DNA of 64,000 nt from Pseudomonas rhodesiae (GTDB lineage: Bacteria; Pseudomonadota; Gammaproteobacteria; Pseudomonadales; Pseudomonadaceae): the NCBI RefSeq assembly GCF_007858255.1, contig NZ_VFEU01000017.1, positions 30,131 to 94,130 on the forward strand. The letters are read 5' to 3'. The notes beneath the pieces are model-generated. The model did no database searches. It saw nothing but the letters and a program-made list of their open reading frames with translations, and was not told the origin of the DNA. The translations under genes and the position numbers were made by a program. The stretch's first letter is position 1. The number at the start of each line of letters is the position of its first letter. This document shows, piece by piece, positions 49,457-58,316 of the stretch.

Positions 49457-52144
49457 ATGAATCATGTGATCAACTCCATACTGGAAAACACGTCAACTCG
49501 CCCCTCAATCGGCCATACCAACCCCGCGTTACTGCATGACGTTCTATGGCGAGCATTGGAGCACGCACTCAAGGCAAACATGGATGATGCTTCGCAAACC
49601 CCGCACACTCGCGCCTGCCTGAGGATCTACGCCGAAATCGATACGTTGTCGTATCTGGACAAGGCTGATTCGAAACTGGCGGCGGCTCTGGGCAAGGCGT
49701 TCTTCGAATCCCGCTCCAGCAAAGACGTCGAGGCTTTCTGGAAGCTGTTGCTGATCAAGCAACTGCTGTTCGAATTGTCGGTTAGGAGTGTGGCGACCCA
49801 GATCGCTTCGCAAGCCAGCCTGCCCCGTCAATTGCTCACGCTCGACTCGCAGTTGATTGCAGCGCCGTCGGGGGTAAATATCAGCCTGGGGCTGCTGTGC
49901 AAAGAGACCGACCAGCTCAAGCATTCCGTCGTGCTGGTCTTGCAGAAACTGGCGCAGCACATCGAAGACCGTGGCCTGAAAAAGCCCCAAGTCACTGCGC
50001 AGCTCCTGCTGGAGTTGTACAACGCCGTGTGGTCGGGCAGTAATGGCACCGATATCGAGTCGCAGATTTTTTACGCCGACAGTGTGTATGACGCGTTGCC
50101 CGACGTGCATCACGCCCTGGGCCTGGCGCCGCAGGAAAAATGGCTGACCTTGTTTACCTGGTTATACGGCGATAAGGATGGCCGCCCCTATGACACCAAC
50201 CAGCACACCGAAACCCTGGTCGTGGCGCTGGAAACCGCGCTGCGCAATCGCTACATCGCTGATATCGACAGCCTGATCAAGGACGGCGGCGCACGGCATC
50301 GCCTGGAAGAGATTCGCGCACGCCTGGACAAGGATCATCCCGGGCATTTCGAGCAGCCCGCCGAGCTGATCGAAGCACTGGGTAGCATCCGTTTTACCCA
50401 GCCGGCCGCCATTGACCGCTTGCTGCTGCAGGTGCATGCGTTTGGCTTTCACTACCTGGATATCGAGTTTCGTGAAAACGCTGAGATGTTCAGCAGCGTG
50501 GTCGATGAGATTCTTTCCAGCCAGTGGCTGGAAACCATCGGCCTGGGCCAGGGCCGGCACTATCATGAGCTGGACGAGCGTGCGCGCCAGGCCGCGCTTG
50601 AGGTCGCGCTGGAAGGCGACGAGTCCCAGGCTCCCGCTGCCCTGTGGCAAGGCTATCTGCAACGCACCGCGTCGATTTACACCAAGAAAGCCCAGCAATA
50701 CGCTGGCCAGGATTACATCACGCTGATGGAGCAGGACCCGAGCTACATCCGCATGCACGATGCCCGCAATGCGCTCGAGCGGTTTGAAATGATCGATCGG
50801 TATCGCGACCGCATGAAAATCCACGGGATCGCCGAATACACCTCGGCCCTCAGCACGCTGGAGGTGCTGTTCCTGATGAAGGCGGCCCAGGTGCGGGACG
50901 GAATTGACATCGCCCTGCAACCCGAAGACCTTGCGGGTGCCGAGCGCACGCTGGCGACGGTGCATGAGGTGTACGAAAACCCGTTGTACCGCCAGCATCT
51001 GGCAACGCGAGGCAACCGCCAATACATCACGTTTGGCCCAAGCGACACCGGCAAACAAGGCGGCAAGGCCATGCACAAACTGAACATGGCTATTGCCAAC
51101 CAGCACAAGCGGATCGCGGCCCGCTACGGTGTCGAGGTGGTTGTCCACGTAATCATGGGCGGGGAACACGCACGGTGTAACGGAGTGATCGCCGAGACCT
51201 TGCAGGAGTTCGGTGCGCTGGAGGGCCCGGAAACCCGCTTCATGCTGGCCGGGTGCGCGGAGATGCGCGCTCATCTGCTGACCCGCAACCAGTCCGTCAA
51301 CTTCCTCAGCCAGTTGTACCGCATGCACGCCGAGCCCCAGCCGCAACCGTCCGAGGAGGTCGTTACGGGCAGGATTCAACGCTGGGCTGAGGTGGTGCGC
51401 CGCTACCAGGCGACATTCTTCGAGCATCCAGCCCTGCCTTCCCTGCTGCGGGACCTGGCGCGATTCGATGTGGTCAGGGCCACCGCCAAGGGCACCCGGC
51501 CGCCTTCTCGCATCTTTAACATCAAGGTTTTCGAGTCCCGGCCAGATGCCATTCGTGCGATTCCCTGGACCCGTGCGCTGTTGGCCGGTGGGTTACACAG
51601 CGAACTGATCGGAGTCGGGCAGTTTGCGCGAGAGCCGGCAGCGCAATTGTCGACGGCGTTTAATGAGGATGAGAGTTTTCATACCTACGTCAAAGGTATG
51701 GCTTATGCCATCGCGCGAACCGACCTGAAATGCGCCTGGCTGACCTTGACCGGCAGCATCCCGGAGAAGACCAACATCCTGGCGCTGGCTGAAGCCTTGA
51801 AGACCGAAGCAGTCGGAACGGCCGAACAGCTGCTGGCCAGCCTGCACTTGGAAGTGATTGAAGGTAAGCGCTTCGTGTACAGAGCCATTACCGGCACCGA
51901 GTGGGTGGATCCATGGAAAATCAAGGAAAGCAGCTTGCTTAACCCATGGCCTAGCCTCAAGGCAGAGGTCTACCGCAAGGAAAAGAACCTGAGAATCTAT
52001 CGGTTGTTTCTTATCTACGCCAAAAGCAATCCCGAGTTCATCCAGTCTTCGTCGCTGAATGATTTCTACAGCGGGTTCCTCGCGGCCGCCAGTACCGATG
52101 CAGGTCTGGTCGATCCCACCAGCGCCCAACATTTCACTTGGTGA
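49457..52144 (+). CDS. Divergent phosphoenolpyruvate-carboxylase-like protein
   Basis: An 895-residue protein, about the usual bacterial PEPC length (near 880), recognisable by ordered PEPC landmarks. These are GDKDGRP at 238 (PEPC GDRDGNP), FRENAE with Arg339, PSDTGKQGG with Asp530/Lys533 (PEPC YSDSxKDAG), GTRPPSR at 680 and RAIPW at 700. The expected TAHPT catalytic-His motif is not found in residues 90-190. The HGRGG loop is replaced by HVIMGGEHARC at 564. It may therefore use a PEP-like substrate differently or not be a carboxylase. The ATG follows GAGG; an upstream in-frame extension is rejected. It is first of a three-gene operon with a dehydrogenase and an RraA-like aldolase. Confidence 0.72.
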   Translation: MNHVINSILENTSTRPSIGHTNPALLHDVLWRALEHALKANMDDASQTPHTRACLRIYAEIDTLSYLDKADSKLAAALGKAFFESRSSKDVEAFWKLLLIKQLLFELSVRSVATQIASQASLPRQLLTLDSQLIAAPSGVNISLGLLCKETDQLKHSVVLVLQKLAQHIEDRGLKKPQVTAQLLLELYNAVWSGSNGTDIESQIFYADSVYDALPDVHHALGLAPQEKWLTLFTWLYGDKDGRPYDTNQHTETLVVALETALRNRYIADIDSLIKDGGARHRLEEIRARLDKDHPGHFEQPAELIEALGSIRFTQPAAIDRLLLQVHAFGFHYLDIEFRENAEMFSSVVDEILSSQWLETIGLGQGRHYHELDERARQAALEVALEGDESQAPAALWQGYLQRTASIYTKKAQQYAGQDYITLMEQDPSYIRMHDARNALERFEMIDRYRDRMKIHGIAEYTSALSTLEVLFLMKAAQVRDGIDIALQPEDLAGAERTLATVHEVYENPLYRQHLATRGNRQYITFGPSDTGKQGGKAMHKLNMAIANQHKRIAARYGVEVVVHVIMGGEHARCNGVIAETLQEFGALEGPETRFMLAGCAEMRAHLLTRNQSVNFLSQLYRMHAEPQPQPSEEVVTGRIQRWAEVVRRYQATFFEHPALPSLLRDLARFDVVRATAKGTRPPSRIFNIKVFESRPDAIRAIPWTRALLAGGLHSELIGVGQFAREPAAQLSTAFNEDESFHTYVKGMAYAIARTDLKCAWLTLTGSIPEKTNILALAEALKTEAVGTAEQLLASLHLEVIEGKRFVYRAITGTEWVDPWKIKESSLLNPWPSLKAEVYRKEKNLRIYRLFLIYAKSNPEFIQSSSLNDFYSGFLAAASTDAGLVDPTSAQHFTW

Positions 52145-52208
52145 TCAGTCCCGATATCCAGGGCAACCTGGGTATCGGCAGGCGCTACCCTCCAAGAGGA
52201 TCAGCTGA

Positions 52209-53264
52209 ATGGCGTTTACTACCCTGATACTCGATGCCCCCGGGCCACCGTTGCTGTTTGAGGAAGTCGATCGCTTTCTTAACCTGGGCCTGGCCGTTAC
52301 CCTCAATCTGCACTATTTCGCGGACAAGGACCGCATCCGGCAGCATTACACCACGCGCATTCAGTATGCCGAGATTAACTGCCACGACGAGACTGACTTT
52401 ATTGCCGCCGTGAATCAGGCGGGGGGTTATAGCGTGTTCAAAACACGCCTGAATATACCCTTCGGCGCCAGCCTGATTCGCGCAGCCACCTCACCCGCGC
52501 TGTCTACACCACTGCGCGCCATTGCCCAGGCAGGCGCCGGGGTTAACCATATTGATCGGCTAGAGTGCGAGCAGTGTGGCGTGGCGATACTCAACACGCC
52601 GGGTTCCAACGCGGCCGCTGTTGCCGAATACGTCGTGGCCCAAGTGCTGTTTCTGTCTCGCGACCTGGATTACTACAACGCCGAAACCCACAAAGGTCAT
52701 TGGGCAAAAGGCACCTTGGCACCTACCTCCGAATACGCCGAACTCATTCTTGGGCTGGTGGGCACCGGCAGCATTGCTCGGCAGGTAGCACGCAAGGCGG
52801 CGGCGTTAGGCATCAAGGTGATCGCCACAGGGTCGGAGCGTTTCACCGAACCGGTGGCGCACAGCCTTGAGCTTGAACGACGAGCAAGCCTGGCGCAGTT
52901 ACTGGCCGAGGCGCACATCATTTCGATCCACGTCCCGCTAACCACGCTGACCCGAGGCTTGTTCGGCACTGCCGAGTTCCTGCAGATGCGCCAAGGTTCA
53001 ATCCTGATCAATACCGCACGCGGCGGGATCGTTGACGAACACCAACTGGCAGCCTTCATGCGCCAGTTTCCCAAGCATATCAAGGCGGTCGCCATCGATA
53101 CCTTTGCCCTGGAAAAGGACCGGTTCGACTCTCCACTGACCGGCATTCCCCGCGCGCAATTGACGCCGCATATTGCCGGCAATACCACCACGGCAATCAG
53201 GTCGGCATCGCGCCAGATCGTCGACAAGATCCATGCATTCAGTAACGCCGCCATCGTGCGTTAA
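52209..53264 (+). CDS. D-isomer-specific 2-hydroxyacid dehydrogenase
   Basis: A 351-residue NAD(P)-dependent enzyme that reduces 2-oxoacids to D-2-hydroxyacids, or the reverse. The Rossmann fingerprint LVGTGSIARQVAR is at about 183-195. The catalytic set fits Arg271 in NTARGGIVDE, the acidic segment VAIDTFALEKDRFDSPL (about 297) and His321 in LTPHIAGNT. The first ~110 residues form the substrate domain. It lies 64 bases after the carboxylase-like gene with AGAGGA upstream, and 27 bases before the RraA-like gene. The substrate is unknown. Confidence 0.85.
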   Translation: MAFTTLILDAPGPPLLFEEVDRFLNLGLAVTLNLHYFADKDRIRQHYTTRIQYAEINCHDETDFIAAVNQAGGYSVFKTRLNIPFGASLIRAATSPALSTPLRAIAQAGAGVNHIDRLECEQCGVAILNTPGSNAAAVAEYVVAQVLFLSRDLDYYNAETHKGHWAKGTLAPTSEYAELILGLVGTGSIARQVARKAAALGIKVIATGSERFTEPVAHSLELERRASLAQLLAEAHIISIHVPLTTLTRGLFGTAEFLQMRQGSILINTARGGIVDEHQLAAFMRQFPKHIKAVAIDTFALEKDRFDSPLTGIPRAQLTPHIAGNTTTAIRSASRQIVDKIHAFSNAAIVR

Positions 53265-53291
53265 CCGACCGGACACAAGGAAGGCCATATC

Positions 53292-53945
53292 ATGCAAACC
53301 TCTATTTTTACCCGTATCAACGCCCTGAGTTGCACCGACCTCAGCGACGCGATGGACCGCCTGAAAATCGTTTGCCAGTGCACCGACATCATGCCCCTGG
53401 ATCGCACGTTCAATCTCACAGGCAAAGCCTGGACCCTGCGCTACGGCCCTATTGGCCTGGACGGCGGCTCGGTGGGAGACTACATCGACGACCTTGAGGC
53501 CGGCCAAGTGGTGGTGATCGACAACCAAGCGCGGCTCGACACCACAGTGTGGGGCGACTTGCTGACCTCTACCGCCGCCCGTAAGCGATTGGCCGGGACG
53601 GTGATTGACGGTATCTGCCGCGATATCGACCGTGCGCTGGAACTCAACTACCCGATCTTTTCCCGAGGTAACTGGATGCGCACCGGCAAGGATCGTGTGC
53701 GTGTCGAAGCGATCCAGGCGCCCGTGACGCTGGGCGGCGTGCGGGTACAGCCCGATGATTGGTTGCGCGGCGACGGTGATGGCCTCGTAGTGATTCCAGC
53801 CGGTTCACTGATCGAAGTGCTGGCGGTAGCCGAAGAAGTCCACCAGGCCGAAGAGCATATCCGTGCGGCTATCGAGGCGGGAGTGCCTTTGCGCCAGGCG
53901 CGGGCCGACTATGGTTACCACGCACTACAAACCCCACGTAGCTGA
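53292..53945 (+). CDS. RraA-like / 4-hydroxy-4-methyl-2-oxoglutarate aldolase family protein
   Basis: A 217-residue protein of the RraA/HMG-aldolase family. The active-site pattern is present: WGDLL near 88, then GTVIDGICRD with Arg110 and Asp111, and GDGDGLVVIP near 160. HMG aldolases cleave 4-carboxy-4-hydroxy-2-oxoacids to pyruvate and decarboxylate oxaloacetate; other members inhibit RNase E. The metabolic context of a PEPC-like protein and a 2-hydroxyacid dehydrogenase favours an enzyme. The start has AAGGAAGG upstream. Confidence 0.8.
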   Translation: MQTSIFTRINALSCTDLSDAMDRLKIVCQCTDIMPLDRTFNLTGKAWTLRYGPIGLDGGSVGDYIDDLEAGQVVVIDNQARLDTTVWGDLLTSTAARKRLAGTVIDGICRDIDRALELNYPIFSRGNWMRTGKDRVRVEAIQAPVTLGGVRVQPDDWLRGDGDGLVVIPAGSLIEVLAVAEEVHQAEEHIRAAIEAGVPLRQARADYGYHALQTPRS

Positions 53946-54263
53946 CGATAGCGTTGACTGATGGCGAGCGTGCCTGATGGTGGCGCCGCCAGTGCTACCC
54001 GATATCTATCAACTATACACCGGCACTTTGCGAGACATCGGTTAATGGCGACAATCTTCTGCAAAGCAAACAGCTTCAAGCACATCACGGCCGCAGAACG
54101 TCTGTAACAGGAATTGAAAAAGTCAGTATCGCTCCCCTCAGGCAACGGTTTGCAAAGTTACGGATGGCGATGCGAATGAACTAGAGGAAAGCCGAGTAGT
54201 ATCCTGTTGCGGACTGGATAGCGGTCGAAACATCATTTCACCTGCACAGATACACAAATTTAT
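53946..54263. other. Intergenic region between two island modules
   Basis: These 318 bases separate the end of the three-gene cassette from the convergent minus-strand module. Nothing coding is supported, and no clear terminator was found by eye. Confidence 0.5.
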
Positions 54264-54533
54264 TTAGTCAATCTTTCGACTAATACACCGAACCTTAATT
54301 AGCCTAGCTGTTAGCGCATAGTAATAGACAGTCGAAGGCGCTGAGCAGCGCAGGTGGTGCTGCAGAAACCATCTCACGTGCTTTTCTCTCCAGGACCAGG
54401 GAGTCGCGCAACCCCAGCGTTCACGAATCACCTTGTGCATCCTTTCTGCTTGCCTGATGTGCCGCTGCTGCGTGGCATGTGCACCTTTGAGCACGGGGCC
54501 CAGGAACAACGCTATGTCGAACTCGGCCGTCAT
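54264..54533 (-). CDS. Small protein downstream of recombinase
   Basis: An 89-residue, basic and Trp-rich protein. Its middle part WSWREKHVRWFLQHHL...APSTVYYYALTARLI resembles the helical SAM-like core-binding part of tyrosine integrases, but this is an impression only. The start overlaps the recombinase stop by four bases (ATGA), with GGAGG six bases upstream, which is strong evidence of translation. It is last in the DUF3987-120 aa-recombinase unit. Its function is unknown. Confidence 0.6.
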   Translation of the reverse strand: MTAEFDIALFLGPVLKGAHATQQRHIRQAERMHKVIRERWGCATPWSWREKHVRWFLQHHLRCSAPSTVYYYALTARLIKVRCISRKID

Positions 54534-55510
54534 CGCCGACCTCCGATGTAGGCACTCACCACATCGATGCGGTTATGTCCCAATTCGTGGCTGATCTGCT
54601 GTCGTGCACGCTGATCAAGCTCTCGATCTTCTCGATGAACACGACCTCCATTGACGGGCGCATTCAAGCCAGTCAGTTGCTCATAACGCTCACAGGCGTA
54701 AGCCGCCCGTAGCTCATGAAAGCCCTTCAATCCATGCTCATGCAAGATGTCCCGTGCCGGTCGCACAACTGACTGCATAAACACTTTGTAGCTCTCGTTG
54801 GGGGCCAACAGGTTCCGACTGCCACTGGGTGAAGCCTCCCAGGCCATATCCAAGGCGCCACGAATTTGATCAGTAACCGCGATCCAACGCGGTGCTGACG
54901 CGCCTGATCGACCGCCTTTGGTGCCGTCCTGGATGTTGATCTTGTCCAGTTGCCTGGCCTCACGTTGCAGTCGGGGCAGGTCCGCCAAGATCGCTTCACG
55001 CAGGCGCATACCAGTATCCCGGGCCAGATGCACAATTGCGGCCACACGTTGCTGACCTCGCTCTGACAGTACGAGTGCGATCAACTCGATCTGAGCACGA
55101 TCTTGGCCTTGCGGTGCCTCACTACGCACGCTCGAACGCTGTAGGCCTAGCGCCTTGCTCGGACTGGGGATTTTGACGTACTGATCACCGCGCAGCGCGG
55201 CCATCGTGCGGTTCACGCTGGACAGGCGGTTCTGCGCGGTGGCGATGCCGACGCTGCCCTGCTCAACTTGCTCGCGCATATGGAAGGCATACCGCATGAG
55301 GATCTCACGGTCGATCTGTCGCGCATCGTTGAGTCCCGGTCCCTCCTCGGATCGACACCATTGCACGAATGCCTGCCAGCGATCGCTATGGGCTTTGACG
55401 GTACCAAAATGGCCATCGCCAAACAGATCTTTCAAGGCTTGCGGTCCGGCATAGCTGAGCTGGCGACCGAAGCCGAAATTGCGCCCCGCTCGCTTACCGA
55501 CGCGAGCCAT
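54530..55510 (-). CDS. Tyrosine recombinase (Integrase_1 type)
   Basis: A 326-residue second recombinase. The catalytic residues are in place: Arg in LARDTGMRLREAILADL, the HELR box in LKGFHELRAAYA, His in ISHELGHNR, and Tyr in VVSAYIGG near the C-terminus. The N-terminal part looks like a SAM-like core-binding domain. The ATG at 55510 has AGGA nine bases before it; an upstream ATG at 55543 has no ribosome site. It overlaps the end of the 120-residue gene. It marks a mobile module distinct from the ssrA integrase. Confidence 0.82.
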   Translation of the reverse strand: MARVGKRAGRNFGFGRQLSYAGPQALKDLFGDGHFGTVKAHSDRWQAFVQWCRSEEGPGLNDARQIDREILMRYAFHMREQVEQGSVGIATAQNRLSSVNRTMAALRGDQYVKIPSPSKALGLQRSSVRSEAPQGQDRAQIELIALVLSERGQQRVAAIVHLARDTGMRLREAILADLPRLQREARQLDKINIQDGTKGGRSGASAPRWIAVTDQIRGALDMAWEASPSGSRNLLAPNESYKVFMQSVVRPARDILHEHGLKGFHELRAAYACERYEQLTGLNAPVNGGRVHREDRELDQRARQQISHELGHNRIDVVSAYIGGRR

Positions 55511-55856
55511 TTTTCTGTTCCTGATCGACTGCAGCGAGCTCATGTAGAAGGGCTCGCCAGTGTGGGCTTACGATGGCGAACTGGGCCCAATCAGTAGGGC
55601 GAAAACACAGCGTGTTGTCGACGACGTAGAGATGCGCCCCCTCCTTTTCTAACCACTGGATAACGGCAGTCATTGAGGTGATAGTTTTACGAACGGTGGC
55701 GACATCGGCGACAGCGGCGACAGCGGCGACAACCATTGTCCTACCTGGCTTTGAGCGTGGCGACAAAGTGGCGACACTCGCGGCGACAAACCGCGCTTTC
55801 GGCTCCTTTTGACGTTGAGCTAAGTGGTTGCGCAGTGCTTCATCAAGATTGAACAT
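55494..55856 (-). CDS. Unknown 120-residue island protein
   Basis: A 120-residue protein lying between and overlapping a DUF3987 gene (14 bases) and a recombinase gene (17 bases), with GAGG seven bases before its ATG. The middle section VVAAVAAVADVAT is encoded by GGCGACA repeats, so part of the protein is a low-complexity product of that DNA repeat. The C-terminal half (VVDNTLCFRPTDWAQFAIVSPHW) looks like a folded domain. No family was recognised. Confidence 0.6.
   Translation of the reverse strand: MFNLDEALRNHLAQRQKEPKARFVAASVATLSPRSKPGRTMVVAAVAAVADVATVRKTITSMTAVIQWLEKEGAHLYVVDNTLCFRPTDWAQFAIVSPHWRALLHELAAVDQEQKNGSRR
55698..55788. repeat. Cluster of seven GGCGACA repeats
   Basis: Four copies of GGCGACA are spaced exactly nine bases apart at 55698-55731, and three more are at 55759, 55770 and 55782. 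They lie inside the 120-residue gene. The same motif, in the opposite orientation, forms another cluster at about 58 kb. Confidence 0.75.
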
Positions 55857-57249
55857 GGCGCACCTCGAAGGTATGGCCGTCGGTAATCAGCCAATGATGA
55901 TCAAGCAACTCGACCAGAAGCTTGGTGGCATGGCGACTGCTTTTACGGGCAAAGCGGGGACCGTTGCGGTTCAAGTCTCGAATACTAAAGCGCTTCCAAT
56001 CTTTGACCTGCAGCCAGCGCAACAGCCGGTCCGCCTCCTCCTTAACTCGACACACTGGCTCCTGCTCAGTCAGGCGCTGGATCTCGGTGAGGTAGTAGCC
56101 AACTAAGGCAGAGGCCCGTTGGATATGGTCGACCTCCACGACGCTGCTCTCCTCCACAACTGCAAGAATGCCGGCGATGCGCAGCAGGTTATCGGCAGCC
56201 TTTGATCCGCTGGGCCGCACGCTGGCCAGCTCGCCAAACTCCCCCAGCTGAGCTTCGATAGCATCATGCAAATCAATCCAGCGACGACGCGCCAGCGGAC
56301 TGAGGCTCAGCTTTGACAGCTGCAAGGCTCCGTCAGCGGAAAGTGACCAAGGCTGATAAAACAGAGCCGAAAGGCGGTGATGATAGCGCTTGAGGGCGGC
56401 GTCTTTGGACAAGTCGACAGCCTGGTAGCTACGTTGCCCGGCTAGACTGGTGGGCCAGGTCATCAAGCAGCGCCCTAGAATGCCTTGGCCCTGCAGCAAC
56501 GGGTCACTGAGTAACTGCATGGCCAAATACGGTTGCAGCATCAGGTGCAGGCTCAGGCGTCGGTCATAGACTCTTAGGCTTTCGCCTGCCATAGAGCGAG
56601 CACGATCAATCGGGCTACCGTCCCAGAGTGACGACAAGGTCGTGACCGCTTTCAAACGGTTGTCCCGACTCATGGTGCTGCTGCCAAGGAATTGTCCGCC
56701 CTCGTCACAGAACAGCCCCATGCTCGGCAAGTCATGGCAGAGCCCCTTGATCAGGGCCTCGATAGTCGGATCCGTGGTGATCAGCCGAGGGGCCGAAGGC
56801 TCCGCTTCGAGCGGTACGCTGTTTGTGGGGGCGGGATCGGCAGGATTGATACGCTGCGCTTGTCGCTGTGCGGCACGGTACCGAGAGAGCTGCTCACGAT
56901 AGTGTTGCCACTGCTGACGCTCCCATTGGCGCGCTGGCAGCAGCGCGGATCGGTCTGCCGCGGTCTTGCGATCACCGGACGCAGCCACCGTGATCAAGTA
57001 CAACGACAGGGGATAATTTCTCCCGTCGAATTGTAAGCCAGCATGACCTTGAGTCGCCAGAGCCGAGGCGGCCAACACCGATTGCGCTGCCAGTGCTTGG
57101 GGCACGCCGATGACCTCGGCCATGCGCTCAACCGCAGGCCCAAGAATCCCACCTAGTGCCTGAACGGGATAAGGCTGGGGCACGGGGTTCGACTCAATCA
57201 ACGGTCGAGGTGGTCGTGGTAGTTCAAGCTTCGGATCTAACTGCTGCAT
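55843..57249 (-). CDS. DUF3987 (YfjI-like) protein
   Basis: A 468-residue protein of the DUF3987/YfjI family, common in phage satellites and islands and sometimes regarded as primase- or helicase-like. A P-loop-like segment LITVAASGDRKTAAD is at about 85-99, with Arg before the Lys instead of the usual Gly. LFCDEGGQFLG near residue 180 resembles a Walker B strand. The C-terminal part has a winged-helix look (FSIRDLNRNGPRFARKS). It is the first gene of the minus-strand module and may be the replication protein; that is inference. Confidence 0.75.
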   Translation of the reverse strand: MQQLDPKLELPRPPRPLIESNPVPQPYPVQALGGILGPAVERMAEVIGVPQALAAQSVLAASALATQGHAGLQFDGRNYPLSLYLITVAASGDRKTAADRSALLPARQWERQQWQHYREQLSRYRAAQRQAQRINPADPAPTNSVPLEAEPSAPRLITTDPTIEALIKGLCHDLPSMGLFCDEGGQFLGSSTMSRDNRLKAVTTLSSLWDGSPIDRARSMAGESLRVYDRRLSLHLMLQPYLAMQLLSDPLLQGQGILGRCLMTWPTSLAGQRSYQAVDLSKDAALKRYHHRLSALFYQPWSLSADGALQLSKLSLSPLARRRWIDLHDAIEAQLGEFGELASVRPSGSKAADNLLRIAGILAVVEESSVVEVDHIQRASALVGYYLTEIQRLTEQEPVCRVKEEADRLLRWLQVKDWKRFSIRDLNRNGPRFARKSSRHATKLLVELLDHHWLITDGHTFEVRHVQS

Positions 57250-57672
57250 GGGCCCTCTCCTCGATCATTGCCGGTTGTCCTCACGTAGTCCCGCCACGGA
57301 TGTTGAGTGTTATCAGGGATCAAGGCCCCTGCGGCCTGTGAGGTGTTCACTGACGCGGAACGAGCGGCTCCTTACGACCGGGAGCAAGGGCATGAACCCA
57401 TGAATCTGGCCTCCTTAAACGCATCCGAAGATGCGGGCGGGTGGAGGCTGTGCCGACTGACGAGTTCGGCACCTAGAGATCCTGGGTGAGAGAAAGCAAA
57501 GACCTGGACACTTGGGGCATGCCTGACTGTCAGTCAGGTGCAGCCCTTCCGTAGGCTGCGGCACCGGTGTCTGTGTCGTTGCGGATGGCGACGAATCGGA
57601 GTTGTCAGGCCTATTGTCACGAGGAAAGTTGCGGCAATGCCATGTACGACGTGGCTTTCAGCAGTGGTACGA

Positions 57673-57707
57673 GCGCCCGTCTCTTTCCAGAAGAAAGAGA
57701 CGGGCGC
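57673..57707. repeat. 15-bp perfect inverted repeat
   Basis: GCGCCCGTCTCTTTC and its complement flank CAGAA. There is no T-run, so an RNA or DNA structural role is as likely as termination. Confidence 0.65.
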
Positions 57708-57997
57708 GGTCTGGCGCAGCGAAGTGTGCCGATAGGTGAGGTTGCCGCAGCGCAGCGAGGTAGGTCCATCGTCTGCCGCAATGGGCAGATTGGTCGAGTA
57801 GGCATCCATCACTTTTGGGGAGTGACCGTGCGAGCCGCCGGACGCTAATCGCACTTGGGGAAGAACCACCACGCGAGGGGCGTAGCCTTAAAGGTTCTGG
57901 CTACCTGGGCAGGTGCTGTCAACGACAGCGATCCGTGCACCAATTTTTATACCCACTCGAAAAGGTGGTCAAGCGTCACAGCCAATGCGCTGAGAAA

Positions 57998-58076
57998 GTG
58001 GCGACTGTCGCCACTTCTGTCGCCATGCCCCAGACCACGTTATACGTGGGTTGTCGCCGCCGTCGCCGCTGTCGCC
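57998..58076. repeat. TGTCGCC repeats with a palindrome
   Basis: TGTCGCC occurs at 58006, 58018, 58052 and 58070, with a CGTCGCC variant at 58061. The first belongs to a 17-base palindrome GTGGCGAC-T-GTCGCCAC (57998-58014), and CCACGT-TAT-ACGTGG is at 58035-58049. The motif matches the inverted GGCGACA copies at 55.7 kb, so both ends of the DUF3987 module carry it. An iteron-like origin or protein-binding array is possible. Confidence 0.65.
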
Positions 58077-58316
58077 ACACCTACATCCATGCCCAACGAA
58101 AAGATTCGGACACACCCTGAATAACGTTGCGCTCGATGGAAATCGTGGGGAAATACTGATGGTGAAAGTAGGCGTGGTGTGAATTAAATTTGAGCATGGA
58201 GGGTGGAACGCAACGGTGGCGAGAGAAAGCGAGTGAACCCTCCGATCAGCGCGATCAAAGATCGCTTGATCGGAGGGTTTGGCGGAAAAAGCAAATCTCA
58301 AACGTCAATTACAGAA

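Larger units (their letters stand above)
57250..58316. other. Gene-poor region upstream of the DUF3987 module
   Basis: About 1.07 kb has no supported gene. It holds a 15-bp hairpin (57673-57707) and, near 58 kb, a cluster of TGTCGCC repeats. Its place upstream of the DUF3987 gene makes a promoter or replication-origin region plausible. Short open frames here coincide with the repeats and are not convincing. Confidence 0.5.
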
